From contig NZ_JAIUHG010000037.1 in assembly GCF_020164955.1 (NCBI RefSeq), forward strand, positions 1-53,401: a DNA stretch of 53,401 nucleotides, in the 5' to 3' direction. The position numbers and the translations under genes are program-made. Positions 32,796 to 39,451 of the stretch are shown here, piece by piece (position 1 is the first letter of the stretch; each line of letters starts with the position of its first letter). Source of the stretch: Mesorhizobium sp. CA8 (GTDB lineage Bacteria; Pseudomonadota; Alphaproteobacteria; Rhizobiales; Rhizobiaceae). The notes below the pieces were generated by a model. That model was not told the DNA's origin. It was given only the letters and a program-made list of their open reading frames with translations, and did not search any database.

Positions 32796-33773
32796 TCATA
32801 CCGCCGCGGGAGCTCGTGCCACGACATAGATCATGGCGTCGGTTCTTTTCTTCGACTTGCTATGCAGCCGTTTTCTTACCGACAGATCGATGCCGCTTTC
32901 CGGCCAGCTATGCGCCTTGACGCTGTTGACGAAGGTTGATGTGGCCGGCGAGAACCGGCGACCAGCCACAACGACAAGCGATACCTCCCGCCAAACCTCC
33001 GGATCTATGACGGGCCTGATCTGCAATCCCGGGATCACGGCGCTGAATTCCGGGATGAAGCAGATGCCCAGCCCACCGGAGACCATGTTTTGAATCCAGT
33101 CTTCGCGTTCGCTGGCGTAGGATATCCTGAGCTTCACGCCACGTTCATTGCAAAGGCCCGCAAGATAGTCGCGATATTCGCAGTTCAGGCGCCTGAGATA
33201 GTTCTCGCCGTCGAGCTCCGAGATGGCGACATTGTCGTTTCGGGCCAGCCGGTGCCCATTGGGAAACGCAAGCACGAACCGCTCGCGATAGAGAGGCGTA
33301 ACATCGAACCTTTCCGGAAAACTGTCGCTCGACGCCATGATGGCGACATCGATCTCACCCGCTTCCAGAAGTTGCGACAGGGACGCCGGCACTCCCTCGA
33401 CAAGCTGCAGCTGAATGCCCTGCTGGCGCCGGTTGAAATCCGTCAGCAGGCCGGTAAATCGACGCGGACCGATCGTGCACATCACACCAACCTTGAGATT
33501 TGCATTCTCTAGGCAAAGAAATCTCGACGCCTCCTGGCGCACGCCGGTCACCTCATCGAGAATTTGCTGAAATCTGGGGCGGAGCAAAGCGCCTAAATCG
33601 GTGAGGTGTGTCAGGTTCCGCTCGCGGCGAAACAGCAGACCGCCGACCTCATCCTCGAGCTGCTGGATGGCGCGCGAGAGCGCCGGCTGTGTAACGTTGC
33701 ACTTCTCGCCCGCGCGCGTGAAATTCCGGGTCTCGCAGACGGCCAGGAAATAGCGGATGTGATGGATGTCCAT
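32796..33773 (-). CDS. LysR-family transcriptional regulator (copy 3)
   Basis: A 325-residue protein from ATG 33773, the start giving MDIHHIRYFLAVCETRNFT; a longer frame begins at 33827. Helix-turn-helix EKCNVTQPALSRAIQQLEDE, wing RERNLTHLTDLG, and an effector domain with VGVMCTIGPRR and GLGICFIPEF. It has a C-terminal extension (KKRTDAMIYVVARAPAAV) not seen in the other two. Close in sequence to the regulators at 22676 and 29412. It lies immediately upstream of the cupin-MFS-DUF302 genes. Confidence 0.9.
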   Translation of the reverse strand: MDIHHIRYFLAVCETRNFTRAGEKCNVTQPALSRAIQQLEDEVGGLLFRRERNLTHLTDLGALLRPRFQQILDEVTGVRQEASRFLCLENANLKVGVMCTIGPRRFTGLLTDFNRRQQGIQLQLVEGVPASLSQLLEAGEIDVAIMASSDSFPERFDVTPLYRERFVLAFPNGHRLARNDNVAISELDGENYLRRLNCEYRDYLAGLCNERGVKLRISYASEREDWIQNMVSGGLGICFIPEFSAVIPGLQIRPVIDPEVWREVSLVVVAGRRFSPATSTFVNSVKAHSWPESGIDLSVRKRLHSKSKKRTDAMIYVVARAPAAV

Positions 33774-33943
33774 GCGTATCGTCCCTCGGCTGCACAAATG
33801 CATTTGCCGGCTCGAAGATTGCCGCAATGAACCGGATCACGCCAATGCGCGGCGGCTATGAAGTCGATAGCGTTTCGTCATGCGACGATGGCGGGCCAAG
33901 GCCCGCCATCCAACTGTCCGATTGTGGCTGATGCCGAGGGGTA

Positions 33944-34219
33944 TCAGCTGTGATGGCCCAGGGCAAAGAGCTGGGCGCAGAACTGCGCGTGCGGCTTGCT
34001 CATGGCGGCGTCGTTGCATTCCTTCATCATTGCGCCCTGCATCGACTTGGGGGGCGCCTTCCACGCCGTCTCGAAATCGGCGCTCGACTTCATCGTCTTC
34101 ATGCCGGAATCGGTGAAGAAGGGCTGCATGGTGGAGGGCTCGTCGAGCGCGTCGGCGAAGGCCACGCTACCAAGAACGGAAAGGGCAAAGGCGCCGAGGC
34201 AGATAGCTTTGAGATTCAT
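33944..34219 (-). CDS. Small secreted protein, tandem paralogue A
   Basis: A 91-residue protein from ATG 34219 (AAGGAC upstream). A signal peptide (MNLKAICLGAFALSVLGSVA, cleavage after AFA) leads to a mature about 69-residue domain containing MKTMKSSADFETAWK and CNDAAMSKPHAQFCAQLFAL, with two cysteines that may form a disulfide. The neighbouring 34412-34690 product shares this pattern. I do not recognise the family. Position next to metal/redox-type genes suggests periplasmic stress function, without proof. Confidence 0.75.
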   Translation of the reverse strand: MNLKAICLGAFALSVLGSVAFADALDEPSTMQPFFTDSGMKTMKSSADFETAWKAPPKSMQGAMMKECNDAAMSKPHAQFCAQLFALGHHS

Positions 34220-34411
34220 TTCAAGTCCTTCTCTGGTTAGGTAGTCGTCCTGTCGACTACCGTTTGATTGCATTGACAGCAATTCAGAATTACTGGGTTC
34301 CTCCTTGCTGGTGGTGAACCTTGCCGCAATCGCCTGACAACTCGCCAATGCCATCTGCGTATGAAGACTATGCCGCTTCTGCATCCCGCAGATGCTTTCC
34401 GGGCGCACTCG

Positions 34412-34690
34412 TTAGTTGGCTCCGCGCAAAGCAAGCACGTTGGCGCAGAATTGTGCGTGGGGCTTGCGCATCGCCGGGTCGTTGCACGCCTTTGTCATCT
34501 TGACCCGGTCATGCTTTGACAGAGCAAGCCAGGCTTTCTTGAACCCGGCCATCGGTTTCATCGTCTTCATCGTGGCGTCTGCATAGAAGGTCGGCAATGC
34601 AGCGAGGTCGCTGAACGGATCAGCCGACGCCCGGCCCGCGCCAAGACAACCAGCAAGCACAGCCCCACACGCAGGTTGTCTCATCATCAT
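34412..34690 (-). CDS. Small secreted protein or lipoprotein, tandem paralogue B
   Basis: A 92-residue protein from ATG 34690, following AAGGGAG. The start MMMRQPACGAVLAGC has a lipobox-like LAGC (Cys15) and also an ordinary cleavage site at ASA-DP, so it may be a lipoprotein or a soluble periplasmic protein. The mature part has MKTMKPMAGFKKAWL and CNDPAMRKPHAQFCANVLAL, matching paralogue A 190 bp downstream. The shared CNDxAMxKPHAQFCA motif defines the pair. The function is unknown. Confidence 0.7.
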   Translation of the reverse strand: MMMRQPACGAVLAGCLGAGRASADPFSDLAALPTFYADATMKTMKPMAGFKKAWLALSKHDRVKMTKACNDPAMRKPHAQFCANVLALRGAN

Positions 34691-34883
34691 TCATCTCCCT
34701 TGCAGGCGCGGCTCCGGCAATGCTGCCAGCCTGACCGGGATGAAGATTGCGGCACGTGAGGCCCGGCAGCCAATGCAAGCTGCCTATGGACTTCATGCCA
34801 CCTTGGCATTTCGGCTGAACAAGAAGATGCGGCAGTCTCTCTCCAATCGCCCTTGCTGGCGACCTTGGGATGGAGACCAGGCC

Positions 34884-35762
34884 ATGCTTGCCCAGTCCGC
34901 AGTGAGCACAGTCCAATCGATCACGTCAGCGACGGATCTTATCACGTCAGTGACGGATCCTAATGTCGAGGGCCGGACGATCGACATCGTCCTGGCAAAT
35001 GACGCGCATGCCGCTTTCGTCTGGGGTGTGCTCGATCGGCTGCTGGACGAGCCGAACTGCAGCGTGAGCGGCATTACCGCGTCGGGCTTTGCAGCGATGC
35101 AGGCGGCGGTCTTTGCTTATGGGCTGACCGTCGGCGGAAGGCGCGGCGCGCGGACGGCGCTCGCCAACTTCTGGCGGCGTGTCAGCCATGCCTCGATGTT
35201 GGCCATCGACAGAACGAGCCTGCTTCGATCGATGCTGGAACAGTCAATCGAGCTCAAGACTATCCGTGACGACGATTGCCCGGGGAAGCTGCGCGTGGCG
35301 GCCGTCAACGCTCGCACAGATGCGGTGAAGATATTCTCGGGCGAACAGTTGTCGGTCGAGGCGATCGTGGCGGCAGCCACTGTTCCGTTCCTTTCCGCGG
35401 CCATTGAGATCGACGGCGATCTCTATTGGGGCGACGGCGACATCTCGCAATTGCCGCCTGCGGCATCGATGGGAGTCTGCCATCGTGTGATGGTCACCGG
35501 CAAGCGGTCGATATTCATGGCGCGGTGTCCGGATCGCAGCCTCGGCGCCACCCAATGCGTACCCGGATGCGCCCCGGTTCACAGCATCTTCGACAGCCAC
35601 TATCGAGCTGGCACTCCGCTGCTTGTGAGGCCCTGGATCGACTGGGGCGAGCTGACTGACATTCGCGACAGGGGACGGCAATGTGCCGAAGACTGGCTTG
35701 CCGCTGATCTTTCCAGCACCGACGAGCGCCCGGTTAACGACTGCAGGACCCAATACATCTAG
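34884..35762 (+). CDS. Catalytically degenerate patatin-like protein
   Basis: About 292 residues from ATG 34884, chosen for the GGAG eight bases upstream; an ATG at 34740 would add 48 residues of unlike composition. The patatin outline is clear: VWGVLDRLLDEPN, AYGLTVGGRRGARTALANFW and VEAIVAAATVPFLSAAIEID. The oxyanion Gly-rich loop (GGGxRG) is replaced by ANDAHAA, the GxSxG elbow reads SGITASGF, and the catalytic DGG is altered to GDGD (LYWGDGDIS). It is probably a pseudoenzyme related to the PHB-linked patatins. Divergent from the small secreted pair; a strong terminator lies 57 bp downstream. Confidence 0.7.
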   Translation: MLAQSAVSTVQSITSATDLITSVTDPNVEGRTIDIVLANDAHAAFVWGVLDRLLDEPNCSVSGITASGFAAMQAAVFAYGLTVGGRRGARTALANFWRRVSHASMLAIDRTSLLRSMLEQSIELKTIRDDDCPGKLRVAAVNARTDAVKIFSGEQLSVEAIVAAATVPFLSAAIEIDGDLYWGDGDISQLPPAASMGVCHRVMVTGKRSIFMARCPDRSLGATQCVPGCAPVHSIFDSHYRAGTPLLVRPWIDWGELTDIRDRGRQCAEDWLAADLSSTDERPVNDCRTQYI

Positions 35763-35818
35763 GCGCATCCCTCCCGCCTAGCCGCGCCTGCTTCGCATAC
35801 TCCCGAATGCAGGCGCCA

Positions 35819-35849
35819 GGCCCTCCGGTTCCCGGCCGGAGGGCCTTTT
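35819..35849 (+). terminator. Strong rho-independent terminator
   Basis: A perfect 10-bp stem (GGCCCTCCGG with CCGGAGGGCC), a 7-base loop (TTCCCGG) and a following TTTT. It ends the degenerate patatin unit and insulates the bufferin operon, whose first start is 147 bp downstream. It could also work for leftward transcription only weakly, since no A-run precedes it. Confidence 0.85.
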
Positions 35850-35995
35850 CGCGCCGCCCTCCAGCACATAGTGGCCCGCTTATCAATTCCATGCCGAGAC
35901 AGCATTTCAGCTCGGCAGGGCGATCGTGGAAACTGATCTGCAGACGGGCCTCAGGGCCGGTCTTTCCGTCGAAACGCCAACCAGGAGACAAGCCT

Positions 35996-36265
35996 GTGAT
36001 CAACACCAAGACCCTTATCGGCTCGGCCCTCGCGGCCGCCACCTCGCTCGCCGCCACGGCGGCATATAGCGGCCCCGCCGCCAAGCCCGGCTTCGCCTTC
36101 GAGAAGTGCTACGGCGTCGTCAAGGCCGGCCAGAATGACTGCCAGACCGCGACGCATTCATGCGCCGGCACTTCGACCGCCGACAACCAGCCTGACTCCT
36201 GGCTCTACGTGCCGGCCGGCAGCTGCGCGAAGATTTCCGGGGGCAGCGACAAGCCCAAGGCCTAG
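35996..36265 (+). CDS. gigA/bufA1-like: Bufferin-type DUF2282 precursor peptide
   Basis: An 89-residue protein starting at GTG 35996, with AGGAG eight bases upstream. The Sec signal (about 1-24, LIGSALAAATSLAATAAYS) is followed by a mature peptide with four cysteines in the pattern EKCYGVVKAGQNDC, HSCAGTS and PAGSCAKISGG. This is the DUF2282 bufferin signature. In characterised members (Caulobacter, and gigA in Cupriavidus) core cysteines are converted to thiooxazole by a DUF692 MNIO, and the exported product binds copper. The following DUF692, DUF2063 and DoxX genes make the assignment firm. Confidence 0.9.
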   Translation: MINTKTLIGSALAAATSLAATAAYSGPAAKPGFAFEKCYGVVKAGQNDCQTATHSCAGTSTADNQPDSWLYVPAGSCAKISGGSDKPKA

Positions 36266-36308
36266 CCGACTTTCCACCTCGAGCAATCAGACCAGAAGGA
36301 GGAGACCG

Positions 36309-37343
36309 ATGTCCGGCATGTTTTCACCACTCGCAATCCCCGCATCGGCGGGTATCGGTCTTCGCTCGCCTCACATCGCGGAGATGCTGACACGGCGTCC
36401 CTCCGCGGGCTGGCTCGAGGTCCACGCCGAGAACTATATGGGTGACGGCGCCGGCGTCCAAGCGTTGGAAAAGCTGCGCCAGATGTACCCGCTGTCAGTG
36501 CATGGCGTCGGTCTGTCGCTGGGCAGCGCGCAAGGCCTGGATCGCGATCATCTCGAAAGGCTGCGCAAGGTCTGCGAGCGCTTTGAGCCCGATCTGGTTT
36601 CCGAGCACCTTGCCTGGAGCGTCGCCGACGGGGCCTACCTCAACGATCTCCTGCCGCTGCGCTATGACGAAGAGGCGCTGGCGATCGTTGCCCGCAACGT
36701 CGAGACGGTTCAGGACACGCTGAAGCGACGTGTGCTGATCGAGAACCTGTCGGCCTATCTGGCTTTCGCGGACTCGTTGATGAACGAGGCCGAGTTCCTG
36801 GCGGCGCTCGTGGCGCGGACCGGCTGCGGTCTGCTGCTCGACGTCAACAATGTCCAGGTCTCCGCGCACAACCTGCAATATGACGCCAAGGCTTTCATCG
36901 ACGCGTTGCCTGCGGAGGCTATAGGCGAAATCCACCTTGCCGGCCATGCGACCAACCGGGTCGGGACCGACACCGTGCTGATCGACGATCACGGCTCGCG
37001 CGTGCCGCCGATCGTGTGGACGCTCTATCGACATGCCATCGAACGGCTCGGGCCGCGCCCGACATTGATCGAGTGGGACACCGACGTTCCCGTTCTCGAT
37101 GTGCTGCTTGGCGAAGCGATGTGGGCCGACATGCTGACCGCATCGATCATGTTCAACCGCAGGCAAGCCGCGCGGCGCGAGCAAACAACAGAGGCCCGAG
37201 CGACGCCGATCCGAATCCCGATCGAAGGCGAAACGACGACCAGCATGCCCGTCCTTGCAGCGTTCGCGGCTGCCAGGGCCGCGAGACCATCCATCTCCCT
37301 GGCGCTGCCTCCGCTCGAGGAGGAATACCATGCTGCCGCTTGA
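36309..37343 (+). CDS. gigB/bufB1-like: DUF692 multinuclear non-heme iron oxidase (MNIO) for the bufferin
   Basis: A 344-residue protein from ATG 36309, with GGAGGAG upstream. Conserved metal-site blocks: GIGLRSPH, WLEVHAENYMG, SVHGVGLSLGS, VSEHLAWS, LIENLSAYL, LLLDVNNVQVSAHN, EIHLAGH and LIEWDTDVP, all typical of the MbnB/DUF692 TIM barrel. It modifies Cys residues of the upstream peptide. About 60 residues past the usual C-terminus (RREQTTEARAT onward) are low-complexity and not part of the enzyme fold. It overlaps the next gene by 14 bp. Confidence 0.9.
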   Translation: MSGMFSPLAIPASAGIGLRSPHIAEMLTRRPSAGWLEVHAENYMGDGAGVQALEKLRQMYPLSVHGVGLSLGSAQGLDRDHLERLRKVCERFEPDLVSEHLAWSVADGAYLNDLLPLRYDEEALAIVARNVETVQDTLKRRVLIENLSAYLAFADSLMNEAEFLAALVARTGCGLLLDVNNVQVSAHNLQYDAKAFIDALPAEAIGEIHLAGHATNRVGTDTVLIDDHGSRVPPIVWTLYRHAIERLGPRPTLIEWDTDVPVLDVLLGEAMWADMLTASIMFNRRQAARREQTTEARATPIRIPIEGETTTSMPVLAAFAAARAARPSISLALPPLEEEYHAAA

Positions 37344-38130
37344 ACACCTGCAGACCACCATGGCGCGCGCGGTGCTGGCCGTGGACCCAATGATCGGCGC
37401 GAGATTGCTGACCGCGGGCAATGCCGATCCGCTGGCCCGCCTCAGCATCTACCAGAACAACACACGCAGCTCGCTGACAGCGGTGCTGATGGCGGTCTTT
37501 CCGGTCACGGTTCGCCTGGTCGACGAACGTTTCTTCCGCTACGCTGCGAGCGAGTTCATTCGTCGCCATCCGCCGACGGAATCGCGGCTGGCAGGCTATG
37601 GCGCCGGCTTCCCGCGCTTCCTCAAGTCGGCCGACACGCTGTCCGACATGCCGATCGTTGCCGAAACGGCGCGGCTCGAATGGGCCATAGCCGAAGCGCT
37701 CGATGCACCTTCGTCGCAGCCCCGCAGCCTCGCCGAATACGACAGTACAGAGCTCGGTCCGTCGCCAGATATCGTGTTGCAGCCTTCGCTGCGGCTGATC
37801 ATTTCCCACTGGTCGATCCTTTCGGTATGGACTGCGCATCAGCAGGAAGGACCCGTCGACCGGAACAGCGCCTGGACAAGGCGCCCCGAACGCGTGGCGC
37901 TGTGGCGAGCGGGAGACAGCATCCGGCTCGTTCAGCTCGATCGTGCGAACTTTGCTTTCCTGCACTCCCTGAAGCATGGCCTCGGCCTTGAACACGCCGC
38001 CGACCGCGCTCTCGCGCTCGATCCAGGCTTCGATCTCGTATCCGCGCTCGTGCGCCTTTTCGGCGACGGGCTCGTCACCGCTATGCGAGCCGCAGCGAAC
38101 TCCCACTCAAACTCATGGAGACAGTCATGA
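37330..38130 (+). CDS. gigC/bufC1-like: DUF2063 partner protein of the bufferin MNIO
   Basis: A 266-residue protein from ATG 37330 (GAGGAGG upstream), overlapping the DUF692 gene end. The N-terminal DUF2063 domain shows RLSIYQNNTRSSLTAVLMA, FPVTVRLVDERFF and EFIRRHPPTESRLAGYG; the C-terminal half is a mixed alpha/beta domain with a winged-helix-like look (VALWRAGDSIRLVQLD). DUF2063 proteins recruit the precursor peptide to the MNIO. Cytosolic, no signal. Confidence 0.9.
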   Translation: MLPLEHLQTTMARAVLAVDPMIGARLLTAGNADPLARLSIYQNNTRSSLTAVLMAVFPVTVRLVDERFFRYAASEFIRRHPPTESRLAGYGAGFPRFLKSADTLSDMPIVAETARLEWAIAEALDAPSSQPRSLAEYDSTELGPSPDIVLQPSLRLIISHWSILSVWTAHQQEGPVDRNSAWTRRPERVALWRAGDSIRLVQLDRANFAFLHSLKHGLGLEHAADRALALDPGFDLVSALVRLFGDGLVTAMRAAANSHSNSWRQS

Positions 38131-38603
38131 TCGCAGTATCAGATCATTCCCCATCCGGCGTGGCCGGCCTTGTCGGCCTCTACAGGCGCGTCATCAAGCT
38201 GCCCGAACACGTTCCATTTTCGCTGGTCCAACTCGCCGCGCGCGTGGCGGTGGCGCATGTCTTCTGGCAATCGGCCCAGAGCAAGCTCGCCTCGTGGCCA
38301 GTGACGCTGCAGTTGTTCGCAAACGAATACAACCTGCCGTTCATCGATCCCTCGATAGCGGCGCCATTGGCGACAACGGCCGAAATCACAGGCTCCGTGT
38401 TGATCTTTTTTGGACTGTTCTCGCGCCTTGCGGCCCTGATGCTGCTCGGCGTCGTCTCCGTCATCCAGATCTTCGTCTATCCAGAGAACTGGGCCGAACA
38501 CCTGTTGTGGGCCTCGTTGCTGCTCCTCGTGCTGACGCGCGGCGCCGGCATGTTCTCGCTCGACTATATCGCTGAGCGAAACCTCTCGGCATCCGCCAGG
38601 TGA
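38127..38603 (+). CDS. gigD-like: DoxX-family membrane protein of the bufferin operon
   Basis: A 158-residue protein from ATG 38127 (GGAGA upstream), overlapping the DUF2063 stop by ATGA. Four hydrophobic segments: about 33-50 (QLAARVAVAHVFWQSA), 83-97, 101-118 and 125-140. The SKLASWPVTLQLF stretch after TM1 is typical of DoxX. It completes the four-gene set DUF2282-DUF692-DUF2063-DoxX; its exact job there (possibly membrane redox support) is unproven. Confidence 0.88.
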   Translation: MIAVSDHSPSGVAGLVGLYRRVIKLPEHVPFSLVQLAARVAVAHVFWQSAQSKLASWPVTLQLFANEYNLPFIDPSIAAPLATTAEITGSVLIFFGLFSRLAALMLLGVVSVIQIFVYPENWAEHLLWASLLLLVLTRGAGMFSLDYIAERNLSASAR

Positions 38604-38628
38604 ACATCCCGACCTATGGCAAAGCACG

Positions 38629-38727
38629 ATGCGCATCTTCATCGTTCATGCTCACCCTGAGCCCAACAGCTTCAACGGCGCCCTGACCCGCGCGGCTGAG
38701 CAAGCGCACGCATCCGTCTCCGCGTGA
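38629..38727 (+). pseudogene. Fragment of a flavodoxin-fold NAD(P)H oxidoreductase
   Basis: ATG 38629 opens 32 codons reading MRIFIVHAHPEPNSFNGALT and RAAEQA before a premature TGA. This is the N-terminus of NAD(P)H-quinone oxidoreductases of the NQO/MdaB flavodoxin family (normally about 190-260 residues). No continuation in another frame was found in the following DNA, so the gene is truncated just after the bufferin operon. Confidence 0.7.
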
Positions 38728-38793
38728 CCATCGTCACCGGGGAGCTGCTTTGCGAACACATTGCCGAAGCGCTGGAGCAGCGATACAGGACGC

Positions 38794-39339
38794 CTACTTC
38801 AACAGCGCCACCGTCCTGTCGACAGCGCTGGGAAAGCCGTTCAGCGAGAGCGGCAGGTTGGTCTCCTTGCCGCCGTCCGCAACCACCTTGACCTTGAGGC
38901 TTTTGCCTTCGCGAAGGGTCGCCAAGGTCTCGGCGTCAAAGCTCAGATCCACGATGCAGCCGCCGGGCAAGCAGGTGCGGAAGCGCAGCGGCGGCAGGGT
39001 CGGGCCGTCGTCGACCTGCAGCGTCACGCCCTGGTCCAGCGCCAGGCCGAACGGCAGCACCAGCGTTCCCTGGACGGCCTCGCCGGCCGGGCGCAACTCC
39101 ATCGCCAGCACACGCTGGCGCGACTGGCTGTCGGTCTGCTCCTGCGACAGCGCGCAGACCTTCACGCCGGCGCCGTTCTGGCTGGCAAGATTGCAGGACA
39201 CGGTCCAGTCGCCATGCCCTTCCCTGAGCGAGGTCGCGCCTCCCGGCAGGGCCGCGGTTTCTTGCGCGAATGCGGTGGCAAGCGAGAGCAGGCTTGCGGC
39301 GATCAGCGTGGCATATCCAATTTGTCTGTTTCGTTTCAT
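38794..39339 (-). CDS. Invasion-associated locus B (IalB) family protein
   Basis: A 181-residue protein from ATG 39339; starts further upstream (39369) are less likely. A signal peptide (MKRNRQIGYATLIAASLLSL, cleaved near AFA-QE) precedes the IalB domain: HGDWTVSCNLA, VCALSQEQTDSQSRQRVLAM, LVLPFGLALDQGVTLQVD, FRTCLPGGCIVDLSFD. The paired cysteines in CLPGGC and near CNLA/VCAL are typical. IalB proteins are widespread in Hyphomicrobiales and in Bartonella support erythrocyte entry; in free-living relatives the role is unknown. It lies 112 bp beyond the giant autotransporter on the same strand. Confidence 0.85.
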   Translation of the reverse strand: MKRNRQIGYATLIAASLLSLATAFAQETAALPGGATSLREGHGDWTVSCNLASQNGAGVKVCALSQEQTDSQSRQRVLAMELRPAGEAVQGTLVLPFGLALDQGVTLQVDDGPTLPPLRFRTCLPGGCIVDLSFDAETLATLREGKSLKVKVVADGGKETNLPLSLNGFPSAVDRTVALLK

Positions 39340-39451
39340 CTCGTTTCCATCTCTCAAAAGTCGGACCACCCAGAAGGCGAACTACAGAGAATGCGCACAT
39401 TCGCGCATTCTATTGCTCAACCAGGCTTTGCCCGGTGCCTCGCCGACGCCG

